A DNA stretch of 33,476 bases, taken from the NCBI GenBank assembly GCA_017548425.1, contig JAFZAB010000240.1, forward strand, positions 1 through 33,476, in the 5' to 3' direction. The notes below the pieces were generated by a model that saw nothing but the letters and a program-made list of their open reading frames with translations, made no database searches and was not told the origin of the DNA. Positions 8,075 to 17,327 of this stretch are shown here, in pieces (the first letter of the stretch is position 1; each line of letters starts with the position of its first letter). The stretch is from Victivallales bacterium (GTDB taxonomy: Bacteria > Verrucomicrobiota > Lentisphaeria > Oligosphaerales > Oligosphaeraceae). The translations under genes were made by a program, and so were the position numbers.

Positions 8075-9569
8075 CTTGTAATGTGGCCAACGTCTCTTCC
8101 ACCAGCTGCTGACCGCCGTCTGGCGAGACGGCGTTGCAGTAGCGCGACGAACTGTAGCCGCCGCCATCCACACCACGTTGCGTCGCAAGATAGCCGCTGT
8201 CGGGCTCCCAATCGTTGTCCGCCAACTGTACGTTGAACGTTTGCATGAACGGACTGCGAGCCTGAATGCGATGCATGAAATCCATGTACAGTTCGAAGGG
8301 GCTCGTCACGAACGCAATATCATCGATTGCAATGACATGCAGATCCGTCATGAAGGGTTCTCCACGCTGTGCAAGTTCGAAACGGCGCATGAAATTGCTA
8401 CTGCGGTTACGGCGTGCCGCGAGAATTGAATCATGGTGGAATTTCTCCATCGGCGTGCCGCTCTTCTGGAAGTCCTCCTTCATCATGGAATCGTAGGCAA
8501 TCTTCTCATTGTCGTATTCCTCCTGCGTTCCCTGCCGACGTTCCAAACCTATCGTTTTCAATCGGTTCTGAAGTTTCACGCTCGTGCGGATGTCCTTCTT
8601 CGCCCAATCCAAAACTTCATCGAAGGCGGCGCAGATGCGTTCCGCGATGTCCTTCCGCATATATTCGTCTCGATACGCTTCCGGCCGCGTTCCGTATTTC
8701 AATTGGAAACGACGCACCTGCGCGGCTTTGTAATGCAGAATATGCGGTGACAAATCGCCCGCGGGAGCACATTGCGGCAAGATGTGGATATCGCCATATT
8801 TCTCTTTCAACCGGATTCTTACGTCATTCCAATAGTCCGCCGTCAGTTTGCTGATACTCTCCGAATCCTGTGACGGGCATGGCACGTTCACAATCGCGCC
8901 CGTCAGTTTGCCGTCCTTATCGAACGTGTACATCAGATTGACGAAATGGTCCGCCCCCGCCTCGTAATGGCTGAACTGCGGGTCGCTCGTGTTGCCGTAC
9001 ATGCTCGCGTGGCCGTTCACCGCCATACCGATCTTGCCGCCCTGCCCAGGCCGTTTGGACAAATCATCGAAATACCATGTCTTGCGGCTGTAAGAGACGA
9101 CGGCATAACCATATCCCCACGCGACACCGCCTTCCTTGCGTGTCTTCCACGCCTCCGCGACCGCCTGCGCCGCCGCTTCCGCGAATTCGTCCTGCGCCTT
9201 TTCCGGAATCATCAGCTTGATCGACGAATCGACGGGAAAATCCACTTCATAGCGCGCCATGCCCGTCGTATTTATATCCGTCGTGCAATGCGTATGCGTC
9301 GCATTCATGACGACACGATCCGCATCTACTTCCGGCGCAAGCTTTTTGATCTTCTCGCGGATCAGTTTGGATGTGATGTCGGCGATATGCTCCACATCGC
9401 AGGAAATCCACGCCACCTGCTCGTCGCCGCTGTCCAGAACAAGCGCCGTCACCGTCAGGGGATCCAGTATGCCTTCCGAAATGCGCACATGGAACTGCCC
9501 ATGCATGCAGGTAGGTTCCGTTGTGGAAAATTCTTTCGTGCTCCAACCGATTTTCAATGTTCCGCTCAT
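8061..9569 (-). CDS. Neutral/alkaline ceramidase N-terminal-like protein
   Basis: A 502-residue protein resembling the N-terminal domain of neutral/alkaline non-lysosomal ceramidases as found in many PVC genomes. Seen features are an N-terminal GWSTKEFS segment, WISCDVEHIAD (about 54-64) and VVMNATHTHC (about 86-95). The last is the typical metal-site His-x-His of the family. No signal peptide is visible, and in these bacteria such proteins often sit among sugar genes, so ceramide need not be the substrate. The start follows AGGAG with about 6-base spacing. It is first in a minus-strand pair with the enolase-superfamily dehydratase. Its final codons lie inside a 7-bp repeat. Confidence 0.72.
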   Translation of the reverse strand: MSGTLKIGWSTKEFSTTEPTCMHGQFHVRISEGILDPLTVTALVLDSGDEQVAWISCDVEHIADITSKLIREKIKKLAPEVDADRVVMNATHTHCTTDINTTGMARYEVDFPVDSSIKLMIPEKAQDEFAEAAAQAVAEAWKTRKEGGVAWGYGYAVVSYSRKTWYFDDLSKRPGQGGKIGMAVNGHASMYGNTSDPQFSHYEAGADHFVNLMYTFDKDGKLTGAIVNVPCPSQDSESISKLTADYWNDVRIRLKEKYGDIHILPQCAPAGDLSPHILHYKAAQVRRFQLKYGTRPEAYRDEYMRKDIAERICAAFDEVLDWAKKDIRTSVKLQNRLKTIGLERRQGTQEEYDNEKIAYDSMMKEDFQKSGTPMEKFHHDSILAARRNRSSNFMRRFELAQRGEPFMTDLHVIAIDDIAFVTSPFELYMDFMHRIQARSPFMQTFNVQLADNDWEPDSGYLATQRGVDGGGYSSSRYCNAVSPDGGQQLVEETLATLQELKA

Positions 9570-9791
9570 GAATTGCTCCTATGGTTCAGATATGCGTGTT
9601 TTTTGTTCGAAATGCATCATTTTCATAAACTATATTATCAAATCCACGCTTTTCACTTTGAACGACTTTCTTTTTCCGCTCTTTTTCATGAAAAACACCT
9701 TTTTTGCCGATGCGTAAAATTGAAAAATCGCCCTTTTTTAATAAAGTGTATAAAAGAGAGATTTTCATCTGCAACTACAGGACCATCCATT

Positions 9792-10835
9792 ATGAAAGCC
9801 GCCGTCCTCCATGCTTCGCAAGACATCCGATATGAAGAATGCCCCACGCCTGAAATCAGGCCGGGCTGTGTGAAAATCAACGTCCGCGCATGCGGCATCT
9901 GCGGTTCGGACATACCGCGCGTTCTGGGAGACGCCGCGCATTTCTTTCCTATCGTCCTCGGCCACGAATTTTCAGGCGAAGTCGTTGAAATCGCGGATGA
10001 TGTGAAAAACATCGCCGTCGGCGACCACGTCGTCTGCGCGCCGCTCATCCCATGTTTCGACTGTCCTGATTGCGCACTCGGCAACTTCTCCCTCTGCAAA
10101 CACTATACGTTCATCGGCTCGCGAATCTTCGGCGGCATGGCGGAATACGTCGTCATTCCTGCGCGTAACGCCGTGAAATTCAGCGCCGAACGCAGTTTTG
10201 AGGAAGCCGCGCTACTGGAACCCGCCACCGTTGGTTGTCACGGCGTCCTCTGCAACGATTTCAAAGGCGGCGGCACGACAGCCGTCGTCGGAGCGGGAAC
10301 CATCGGCCTTTTCACCGCCCAATGGGCCGCGCTTCTCGGCGCGTCAAAAGTCGTCTTCTTTGACGTCGATGACGACCGCCTGCAACTCGCAAAGGACATC
10401 ACGGGATTCGACGGCGTCAATACCCGCAACATCGCTCCTGCGGACGCCGCCAAGCAGTTGACAGGACGTGGTTTCGACTACGTTTTCGGCGCCTCGGGAG
10501 CCTGCCCGAGCTATATCAATTGTTTTGAATTGGCCGCCAATCACGCCCATGTCTGCTTTGTCGGAACGCCCACGGGCCCAGTGACTTTCACCGCCGCCCA
10601 ATGGGAGATGATCAACCGTCGCGAACTGCGCGTCACAGGCTCGTGGATGAGTTTCTCCGCGCCGTTCCCCGGCCATGAATGGACAATGTGCGCACAGTAT
10701 CTCGACGATGGCCGCCTCAAATGCGACCGCCGCATGATCCACAAGCTCTTCCCGCTCTCTCAGTGCAAAGAGGCGTTTGACTGCTACAAGAATCCAGCCT
10801 CCGTCAAAGGCCGTATCATGTTGGTGAATCCATGA
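9792..10835 (+). CDS. Zinc-dependent alcohol/polyol dehydrogenase (galactitol-1-phosphate 5-dehydrogenase-like)
   Basis: A 347-residue medium-chain dehydrogenase. Catalytic zinc residues are C37 (GICGSD) and H58-E59 (LGHEF). The structural zinc loop has C88, C91, C94 and C102. The nucleotide-binding turn is VVGAGTIGLF, followed by an acidic strand end (FFDVDDD) suggesting NAD. The true start is the ATG at 9792; an open frame extending further upstream overlaps the divergent ceramidase-like gene and is not credible. The kinase and aldolase that follow fit the pathway galactitol-1-P to tagatose-6-P to triose phosphates, so a GatD-like role is likely but unproven. It overlaps the next gene by ATGA, indicating translational coupling. 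Confidence 0.85.
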   Translation: MKAAVLHASQDIRYEECPTPEIRPGCVKINVRACGICGSDIPRVLGDAAHFFPIVLGHEFSGEVVEIADDVKNIAVGDHVVCAPLIPCFDCPDCALGNFSLCKHYTFIGSRIFGGMAEYVVIPARNAVKFSAERSFEEAALLEPATVGCHGVLCNDFKGGGTTAVVGAGTIGLFTAQWAALLGASKVVFFDVDDDRLQLAKDITGFDGVNTRNIAPADAAKQLTGRGFDYVFGASGACPSYINCFELAANHAHVCFVGTPTGPVTFTAAQWEMINRRELRVTGSWMSFSAPFPGHEWTMCAQYLDDGRLKCDRRMIHKLFPLSQCKEAFDCYKNPASVKGRIMLVNP

Positions 10836-11755
10836 TTACATGCTTTACCCTCAATCTGTCCATCGACCGCCGCTACGTTGTTGAAAATGCCCGCATGGGC
10901 GCTGTCAACCGCGTCACGGAATGCACCGCCACGGCCGGTGGAAAAGGCCTCAACGTGACGCGTTCCGTCCATGTTTTGGACGAAGATGTCGTCGCTGCAG
11001 GCATTGCAGGCGGCGATCTGGGCAATTTCATCGAACACGCTTTGGATAAGGAAGGCATCCGCCATCGCTTCACCCGCGTCGCAGGCGAAAGTCGTTGCTG
11101 CATCAATATTTTCGACACCGCCACGGGAACGCAGACGGAATATCTGGAGCCCGGCCAGCAGGTCACGCAGGACGAATACAAAGCTTTCTTGAACGATTTT
11201 GATGAACTGTGCGCCCAAAGCGATGTCATCACGATGTCCGGCAGCCTGCCGAAAGGGCTTCCCATCGATACGTATGCCACGCTTGTGCAACGTGTTCCGT
11301 CAAAACGCTTCTTTCTGGATGTCAGCGGCGCGGCGCTCATCAACGCCCTGCCGGCCCATCCGTTCTACATCAAACCGAACGAAAACGAACTGGCCGCCAT
11401 CGTCGGCCATCCGCTTGATTCAGACGATGATTTGAAGGCCGCCGCCAAACGGCTTCACGACGGCGGCGTGGCCTGCGTCGCCGTCTCGCTTGGCGCACGC
11501 GGCGCCCTGCTCTGCTGCGATGACGGCTTCTTCATGGCGACACCACCGCCTATAAGAACCGTCAACACCGTCGGTTGCGGCGACTCCTTCACAGGCTCGT
11601 TCGCCGTCGCCATCAAACGCGGCTTCGCGCCATCTGAAGCATTGCGATTCGCCGTTGGCGTTTCCGCCGCCAGCGCGATGAGTCCGGGCACGGGCGAACT
11701 CCACATGGAGATCGTCCATGCCGTCCTGCCCAAAGTAACATTGCAAACCATATAA
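10832..11755 (+). CDS. PfkB-family sugar-phosphate kinase (tagatose-6-phosphate / 1-phosphofructokinase type)
   Basis: A 307-residue ribokinase-fold kinase. It has the GGKGLNVTR glycine motif (about 36-44) that binds sugar phosphate and the C-terminal signature NTVGCGDSFTGSF, where D is the catalytic base and GCGD is the anion hole (usually GAGD). The start of the type TLNLSIDRR is typical of the LacC/FruK subgroup. It would phosphorylate tagatose-6-P or fructose-1-P to a 1,6-bisphosphate. The ATG overlaps the stop of the upstream dehydrogenase, and the aldolase gene follows after 26 bases, so the three form an operon. Confidence 0.88.
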   Translation: MITCFTLNLSIDRRYVVENARMGAVNRVTECTATAGGKGLNVTRSVHVLDEDVVAAGIAGGDLGNFIEHALDKEGIRHRFTRVAGESRCCINIFDTATGTQTEYLEPGQQVTQDEYKAFLNDFDELCAQSDVITMSGSLPKGLPIDTYATLVQRVPSKRFFLDVSGAALINALPAHPFYIKPNENELAAIVGHPLDSDDDLKAAAKRLHDGGVACVAVSLGARGALLCCDDGFFMATPPPIRTVNTVGCGDSFTGSFAVAIKRGFAPSEALRFAVGVSAASAMSPGTGELHMEIVHAVLPKVTLQTI

Positions 11756-11781
11756 CATATTCAAACAACAGGAACAAGACT

Positions 11782-12624
11782 ATGCTCGTCACATCGGAAG
11801 AACTGTTGCTGGACGCCCAAAAAAATCATTACGCCGTCGGTGCCTTCAACGCTGAAAACATGGAAATGGTCATGGCGATCATCGCCGCCGCCGTCGAAAT
11901 GAAATCGCCCGTCATCATCCAGACGACGCCTTCCACGCTGAAATATGCGACCGTCGATATGTACCGCGCCATGGTCAACGCGGAGGCTGCGAAAGTCTCC
12001 GTCCCCGTCGTCATGCATCTCGACCACGGCAACAGTTTCGAACTGGCGGAAAAAGCCCTCAAGGCAGGTTATTCCTCCGTCATGATCGATGGTTCGCATG
12101 AAGTTTTCGAAGACAACATCGCCGTCACAAAACGCGTCGTTGCAATTGCGAAGCCCATGGGCATCCCCGTGGAGGCGGAGCTTGGAAAAGTCGGCGGAAA
12201 GGAAGACGATCTGGTCGGCGTCGGTGGCTGCACGGTTCCGTCCGAAGCGGCGGAATTTGCGGAACGCACAGGCATTCAATCACTTGCGGTCGCAATCGGA
12301 ACCGCCCACGGCGTTTATAAAATCGAACCGAAACTGGATGTCGAACGGTTGAAGGAAATCCGAAAAGTCGTTGACATCCCGCTGGTTCTGCATGGAGCAT
12401 CAGGCCTTTCGGACGAAGCCGTCCAGACCTGCATCGCCGAAGGCATCTGCAAAGTCAATTTCGCGACGGAACTGCGCATCGCCTACACGAAAGGCGTCCG
12501 CGAATTTCTTGCCGCCGATGCCGATGCGTTCGATCCGAAGAAATACGGCACGCCCGGCATGGCGAACGTCAAGGCGCTCGTCGCCAACAAGATGCAAGTC
12601 TGCGGCTGCGCAGGACAGGCCTGA
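11782..12624 (+). CDS. Class II fructose/tagatose-bisphosphate aldolase
   Basis: A 280-residue zinc-dependent class II aldolase that cleaves a ketose 1,6-bisphosphate to dihydroxyacetone phosphate and glyceraldehyde 3-phosphate. Motifs seen are HLDHG (catalytic Asp and zinc His near 79-81), EAELGKVGGKED (about 133-144), GTAHGVY (zinc His), LHGASGL (zinc His) and KVNFATELR. The length is like GatY/KbaY (about 284) and like short bacterial FbaA proteins. With a GatD-like gene and a LacC-like kinase directly upstream, tagatose-1,6-bisphosphate is a good candidate substrate, but fructose-1,6-bisphosphate cannot be excluded. AGGA lies 8 bases before the ATG. Confidence 0.9.
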   Translation: MLVTSEELLLDAQKNHYAVGAFNAENMEMVMAIIAAAVEMKSPVIIQTTPSTLKYATVDMYRAMVNAEAAKVSVPVVMHLDHGNSFELAEKALKAGYSSVMIDGSHEVFEDNIAVTKRVVAIAKPMGIPVEAELGKVGGKEDDLVGVGGCTVPSEAAEFAERTGIQSLAVAIGTAHGVYKIEPKLDVERLKEIRKVVDIPLVLHGASGLSDEAVQTCIAEGICKVNFATELRIAYTKGVREFLAADADAFDPKKYGTPGMANVKALVANKMQVCGCAGQA

Positions 12625-12629
12625 CAATT

Positions 12630-12695
12630 TGGATATTCTGGATATTCTGGATGTTCTGGAAATGATGCGAATCCAGTGAATCCAGCAAATCCAGT
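12630..12695 (+). repeat. Paired 9-bp tandem repeats forming an inverted array
   Basis: Three 9-bp units (TGGATATTC, TGGATATTC, TGGATGTTC) at 12630-12656 start 6 bases after the aldolase stop codon. Three more units (GAATCCAGT, GAATCCAGC, AAATCCAGT) lie at 12669-12695. The CTGGAT cores of the first set are complementary to the ATCCAG cores of the second with the same period, so the RNA could fold into a long stem of three 6-bp helices separated by 3-nt internal loops. It sits in the gap between the aldolase and the second kinase. Confidence 0.7.
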
Positions 12696-12726
12696 ATTTT
12701 ATTCTACGATAAAACAAAAGAAAACC

Positions 12727-13674
12727 ATGATCACCACACTTACTCCCAATCCCTGCATTGATAAAACCGTCGCCGTTGAGAAGTTCGACATCTACAAGAT
12801 GAACCGTGTCCGCGTCTTGAGAACAGACGCCTGCGGCAAAGGCATTAACGTCTCCTTGGCGTTGAACGGCCTTGGCGTCGAAACCATGACCATCGGTTTC
12901 GATTTCACAGACGGCCATGCCTCTCCATTGAAGCAGTCCATGGCCGCCCACAACATCCCATACGAATTCATCGACGTGCCCGGCCAGTTGCGCGTCTGCA
13001 CGAAGATTTTCGATGAAAGCCTCAAGCATACCATCGAAGTCAACGAATACGGCGCTCCCGTATCAGCAGAAGCAGGCGAAAAACTGCTCCGCCTCGTCGT
13101 CGATATCGCGAAAAAAAGCGATTTCATCACGCTTTCCGGCAGCTTGCCGAAAGGGTTGGACAGCGACTTCTACTTCCGTTGCGCACAAGCCGTCAAACAA
13201 GAAGCGCCCAATTGCAAAGTCGTCGTCGATGCGGAGAAGCAATTGCTGTTGAAGGCGTTGGAAGCCTCACCGTTCTTCATCAAACCGAACATCCATGAAT
13301 TCCAAGGCACATTCAACTGCCAGATCAACAACATCGAAGAACTTGACAAAGCCGCGCAGGACATCATCCGCCGTTACAGCCTCGGCCTCATCTGCATCTC
13401 CATGGGTGCTGATGGCGCATATATTGGAAGTCTCGAAGGCGCATATACTTGCAACGCCGTGCAAGTCGATGTCCGCTCCATTCAAGGCGCAGGCGATTCA
13501 ATGGTCGCAGGCATCTGCACGGCCGTCCAACGTAGCCTCCCCCTGCCCGACATCCTCCGCTACGGTGTCACCGCCTCCGGAGCTTCCATCTCCCGTGAAG
13601 GTTCACAGATGTGCACACTAGAAGATTTCCAAGCCCTTCTCACACAGGATATCAATATTCGCAAAGTTCGTTGA
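12727..13674 (+). CDS. Second PfkB-family sugar-phosphate kinase (1-phosphofructokinase-like)
   Basis: A 315-residue ribokinase-fold kinase beginning TLTPNPCIDKT, the characteristic start of 1-phosphofructokinase/tagatose-6-P kinase. The glycine motif is ACGKGINVS (GGKG changed to CGKG) and the catalytic signature is SIQGAGDSMVAG. The ATG at 12727 is chosen because it aligns with the family start; the frame extends back to a GTG inside the 9-bp repeat array, which is not credible. The ribosome site is weak. It is only moderately similar to the first kinase, so the two probably act on different substrates or at different steps. Confidence 0.87.
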   Translation: MITTLTPNPCIDKTVAVEKFDIYKMNRVRVLRTDACGKGINVSLALNGLGVETMTIGFDFTDGHASPLKQSMAAHNIPYEFIDVPGQLRVCTKIFDESLKHTIEVNEYGAPVSAEAGEKLLRLVVDIAKKSDFITLSGSLPKGLDSDFYFRCAQAVKQEAPNCKVVVDAEKQLLLKALEASPFFIKPNIHEFQGTFNCQINNIEELDKAAQDIIRRYSLGLICISMGADGAYIGSLEGAYTCNAVQVDVRSIQGAGDSMVAGICTAVQRSLPLPDILRYGVTASGASISREGSQMCTLEDFQALLTQDINIRKVR

Positions 13675-13722
13675 ATCAACCGAATAAAACATTAACCACC
13701 AACAACGGAAAGAGAGGCAAAA

Positions 13723-14859
13723 ATGGATTATCTGGGACAGAACATCAGAAAGCTCGGCTTTGGACTCATGCGGTTGCCGAGGCAGAATGACGTCATCGAT
13801 GTCGAACAAGTCAAAGTAATGGTTGACCGCTTCTTGGAAGCAGGCTTCACCTATTTCGACACAGCCTGGGCATACGGCGGCAGCGAAGACGCCATCCGTC
13901 AGGCACTTGTGGAACGTTATCCGCGCGAAAGCTTCCAACTCGCCACCAAACTCGCCCCATGGATCAAATGCAAGACGGCGGATGAAGCCAAGGCGCAGTT
14001 GGAAACATCGCTCAAACAGACAGGAGCAAGCTATTTTGATTTCTATCTACTGCATAATCTAGGCGAAGACCGCACGCATTTCTTCGATGATTTCGGCATT
14101 TGGGACTGGATTCAGACCAAGAAAGCGGAAGGCATCCTCAAACATGTCGGCTTCTCTTTCCATTCCACGGCGGATGAACTGGAGAAGATTCTGAACGCCC
14201 ATCCGGAAATGGAATTCGTGCAATTGCAAATCAATTATGCAGACTGGGATAACCACGCCATTCAGTCCAGACGTTGCTACGAAGTTGCGCGCGCCCACGG
14301 CAAGCCTGTTATCATCATGGAACCTGTGAAAGGCGGCTTACTCGCCACTCCGCCCAAAGAAGTCCAGGAACTTTTCAAACAAACGGAGCCGAATTCGTCG
14401 GTGGCTTCATGGGCCATTCGTTTCGCCGCGAATCTTGAAGGCATCATCACCGTCCTCTCCGGCATGAGCAACATCGCTCAGATGGAGGACAACCTCTCTT
14501 ATATGAAAGACTTCAAAGGCTTGGGCTGTATGCAGATGGAAACAATGCGCAAAGCGCAGGAAATCATTCGGAACTACCCTGTCATCCCCTGCACGAGCTG
14601 CGATTACTGCGCCAAAGTCTGCCCGAAAAACATCGGCATCTCAAGTTCCTTCACGCCTATGAACAATCTGACGCTTTACAACGATAAAACTACGGCCATC
14701 AGACAGGAAAACTGGCTCATAAAATCTCATGGCAAGAATCACGCGACAGACTGTATCCAATGCGGCAAATGCGAAAAGGTCTGCCCGCAGCATATCGCCA
14801 TCCGTGAAGAACTGAAGAAAGTCGTAAAGGCATTGGATTTGGATCAAAAGAAAGCATAA
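13723..14859 (+). CDS. Aldo/keto reductase fused to a ferredoxin-type [4Fe-4S] domain
   Basis: A 378-residue protein. Residues 1-290 are an aldo/keto reductase barrel with the tetrad D46, Y51 (FDTAWAYGG), K76 (LATKLAP) and H111 (YLLHNL). The C-terminal part carries two iron-sulfur motifs, CTSCDYCAKVCP and CIQCGKCEKVCP, 4Cys each. This architecture is common in anaerobes, where electrons may come from ferredoxin rather than NADPH. Substrate unknown. GAGAGG lies 6 bases before the start. The gene follows the second kinase by 48 bases and precedes two phosphoesterase genes. Confidence 0.92.
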   Translation: MDYLGQNIRKLGFGLMRLPRQNDVIDVEQVKVMVDRFLEAGFTYFDTAWAYGGSEDAIRQALVERYPRESFQLATKLAPWIKCKTADEAKAQLETSLKQTGASYFDFYLLHNLGEDRTHFFDDFGIWDWIQTKKAEGILKHVGFSFHSTADELEKILNAHPEMEFVQLQINYADWDNHAIQSRRCYEVARAHGKPVIIMEPVKGGLLATPPKEVQELFKQTEPNSSVASWAIRFAANLEGIITVLSGMSNIAQMEDNLSYMKDFKGLGCMQMETMRKAQEIIRNYPVIPCTSCDYCAKVCPKNIGISSSFTPMNNLTLYNDKTTAIRQENWLIKSHGKNHATDCIQCGKCEKVCPQHIAIREELKKVVKALDLDQKKA

Positions 14860-14877
14860 AAATAACAAGGATTCATC

Positions 14878-16068
14878 ATGAACAGACGTGAATTCATCAC
14901 AACCTGCGCCGCTGGCGCGGCAATCGCCGCAACATCACTACCGCTCATGGCGGAAGACGCCAAGCCGCCGCTGCCTGACTACCGTAAGTTCCTCCCGCTC
15001 CGCAGTCGTGTGACGATTCCCGACTGGGCGAAAAACGAAATCTCCACGGCTCTCGAACGCTACAAAACATGGAAAGGCGACGATGAAACTGTCGCATTTC
15101 CAATCATCACGGATGTCCATTCTCAGTTGTATGATTTTCCCAAAGACTTGTCGTTCTCCGATTCCAAAATGCACACGTTGCTTGCACAATTAGCTGCAGA
15201 AGAAGCAAATGCGGATTTTGTCGCAGATTTAGGCGACATTGATCTGGATCTCGGCGTTCCGATTACCAACGACTGGCCGCCCAAATTCCGCGCATGCACG
15301 CCAGAGGAACTCATGCAACGCGTTGCCGTCCAGCAGGCCCTCTATGCGGAAAGCAAACTTCCCGTCCTGTTCGCCGTTGGCAACCATGATCATTCCAGAT
15401 CACGCTACAGCAGCGCAGAATTCGGTTCAGCGTTCAATGTCACCGTCAATCAAGACAAAGGCTTCAAGCTAACTCTTTGTCCAACAGGTGATTACGGTTA
15501 CTATGACATGCCAGTCAAGAAGACCCGTGCGATTTTCCTTAACACTTCCGACGACGGTTATTATGGCTATTCCATCGCGCAGTTGAATTTCTTTGTCAAT
15601 GCCTTGACGACGCTTCCCGAAAATTGGACAGCCGTCGTCATGCAACATTTCTGCATCCAGATTTCCATCGGCCATTGGAAAAGCTTCCCCGACACGAAAG
15701 CGAAACGGCAGGAAATCACCATCAAGATCATGGAGGATTTCGTTGCCAAGAAATCTGGCGAAATGGAAGGTATCAAATGGGACTTTTCGACTGGTGGCAA
15801 ACGTTGGCTGGCGGGTTGCCTCTGCGGCGATTCCCATTTTGACAACTACTTGAAATCCAACGGTGTGGATTATATCATTTCTCAAGGCTACGGCGGTATT
15901 CGTGACGCCGATATGATTCCCGGTGCCTACAAAACAGCCCCCTTCGCCCGCGACAAGCAGATGCTCGTCGATTTCGTCGCCATCAAGCCCTCCAAGCATG
16001 AAGTGAAATTCTTCCGCATTGGCATGGGCGGCCCCGAACGTGATCGCGGTTATTCTTATAACGCTTAA
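14878..16068 (+). CDS. Tat-exported metallophosphoesterase, copy 1
   Basis: A 396-residue calcineurin-type phosphoesterase. The N-terminus MNRREFITT followed by an Ala-rich stretch to PLMAEDA is a twin-arginine signal with the cleavage site around residue 24, so it should act outside the cytoplasm after folding. Dimetal motifs in order are ITDVHS (D-x-H), DLGDID (G-D), GNHDH, MQHFC and GDSHFD. The substrate (phosphodiester, nucleotide or phospholipid) is unknown. AAGGA precedes the start. It is followed 68 bases later by a near-copy of the same length. The last codons (Asn-Ala-stop) lie at the beginning of a 7-bp repeat. Confidence 0.88.
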   Translation: MNRREFITTCAAGAAIAATSLPLMAEDAKPPLPDYRKFLPLRSRVTIPDWAKNEISTALERYKTWKGDDETVAFPIITDVHSQLYDFPKDLSFSDSKMHTLLAQLAAEEANADFVADLGDIDLDLGVPITNDWPPKFRACTPEELMQRVAVQQALYAESKLPVLFAVGNHDHSRSRYSSAEFGSAFNVTVNQDKGFKLTLCPTGDYGYYDMPVKKTRAIFLNTSDDGYYGYSIAQLNFFVNALTTLPENWTAVVMQHFCIQISIGHWKSFPDTKAKRQEITIKIMEDFVAKKSGEMEGIKWDFSTGGKRWLAGCLCGDSHFDNYLKSNGVDYIISQGYGGIRDADMIPGAYKTAPFARDKQMLVDFVAIKPSKHEVKFFRIGMGGPERDRGYSYNA

Positions 16069-16092
16069 TGCTTAATGCTTAATGATTAATGC
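16063..16092 (+). repeat. 7-bp tandem repeat (GCTTAAT) spanning the stop of phosphoesterase 1
   Basis: Three copies of GCTTAAT (16063-16083) and one GATTAAT (16084-16090). The TAA of the first unit is the gene's stop codon (16066-16068). The same array, longer, is found at the end of the second phosphoesterase. Confidence 0.85.
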
Positions 16093-16136
16093 AAAACCAT
16101 AGTCGCTTTAGTCCCTTCTCTTAAAAACAGAACACC

Positions 16137-17327
16137 ATGGACAGACGAGAATTCATCAAGATGTGTGCCGCTGGAGCGGCAGTAGCCACCGCCCTTCCGC
16201 TCATGGCACAGGATGCCAAGCTGCAACCGCCTGATTACAAACAATTTCTCCCGCTCCGTAGTCGTGCCACGATTCCAGACTGGGCGAAAAAGGAAATCGC
16301 CACGACGCTTGCGCGATACAAGGCTTGGAAAGGCGATGACATGACCGTCGCCTTCCCACTTGTCACGGATGTCCATTGCCGGCCACACACTCTTCCAACC
16401 GATTTGTCATCGTTCACGGTTCCCAAGATGCACCTGTTGTTTGCGCAACTAGCTGGAGAAGAAGCCAATGCGGATTTCATCGCCGATCTTGGCGACATTG
16501 ATCTCGATTTTGCTTTTGAAGTAGCGGAAAACGGCGCAAAGAAAATCCGTCCCTATAAGCCGGAGGAATTCATGAGCCGCGTCGCCGTCCAGCAGGCCCT
16601 TTATGCGGAAAGCAAACTGCCTGTTTTGTGCGCCGTTGGTAACCACGATCATGCGTTGAACCGTTTTACCAGTGCGCAGTTCGGCAAGGCCTTCAATGTC
16701 ACGATCAACCAAGGCAAAGATTTCAAGATAACGCTTTGCCCGACAGGTGATTACGGCTACTATGACATGCCTGACAAGAAAACTCGCGCCATTTTCCTTA
16801 ACACCTCCGACGACGGATATTACGGCTATTCCATCGCGCAGTTGGAATTCATCGTCAACGCTTTAGCGAGCATGGAGGAAAATTGGACGGCTGTCATCAT
16901 GCAGCATTTCTGCATTCAATATGAAATCGGCCATTGGGCGACCAGCATCCCGCATGTCCGCGCCAAACGACAGGACATCGTCATCCGTATCATGGAGGAT
17001 TTCGTCGCCCACCGAAAAGGCGAACTTGAAGGCGTCCAATGGAATTTCACAAACGGCGGAAAACGCTGGCTTGCAGGTTGTCTCGCAGGCGATTCGCATA
17101 TCGACAACTATCTGAAATGCAATGGTGTCGATTACATCATCTCGCAAGGCTACGGTCCAATGGCGCCCCATAATGTGATTCCAGGCGCCCATCTGACCGC
17201 CTTCGACAGCAGCAAGCAGATGCTTATTGATTTTGTCGCCATCAAACCTGCCAAGCATGAAGTGAAGATCTTCCGTCTTGGCGCAGGCGGCGCGGAACGC
17301 GACCGAGGCTACAAATATAATGCTTAA
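16137..17327 (+). CDS. Tat-exported metallophosphoesterase, copy 2
   Basis: A 396-residue paralogue of the preceding gene, very similar along its whole length (about 70% by eye, not computed). It has a twin-arginine signal (MDRREFIKM, Ala-rich core, cleavage near LMAQDA). The metal motifs are VTDVHC, DLGDID, GNHDH, MQHFC and GDSHID, all intact, so both copies should be active. Differences cluster around 90-125 and in the surface loop near 270-290. A tandem duplication followed by divergence is the simplest explanation. The ribosome site is weak. The last codons again encode Asn-Ala-stop within the same 7-bp repeat. Confidence 0.88.
   Translation: MDRREFIKMCAAGAAVATALPLMAQDAKLQPPDYKQFLPLRSRATIPDWAKKEIATTLARYKAWKGDDMTVAFPLVTDVHCRPHTLPTDLSSFTVPKMHLLFAQLAGEEANADFIADLGDIDLDFAFEVAENGAKKIRPYKPEEFMSRVAVQQALYAESKLPVLCAVGNHDHALNRFTSAQFGKAFNVTINQGKDFKITLCPTGDYGYYDMPDKKTRAIFLNTSDDGYYGYSIAQLEFIVNALASMEENWTAVIMQHFCIQYEIGHWATSIPHVRAKRQDIVIRIMEDFVAHRKGELEGVQWNFTNGGKRWLAGCLAGDSHIDNYLKCNGVDYIISQGYGPMAPHNVIPGAHLTAFDSSKQMLIDFVAIKPAKHEVKIFRLGAGGAERDRGYKYNA

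Noticed and set aside
8946..9791. Long open frame on the plus strand extending upstream of the zinc dehydrogenase
   Set aside because: It is antisense to the ceramidase-like gene, lacks family features, and the dehydrogenase homology begins exactly at the ATG at 9792.
9570..9791. Sigma70 promoter before the zinc dehydrogenase (TATAAA at 9749)
   Set aside because: No -35-like hexamer at proper spacing; TTGAAA at 9720 is 23 bases away.
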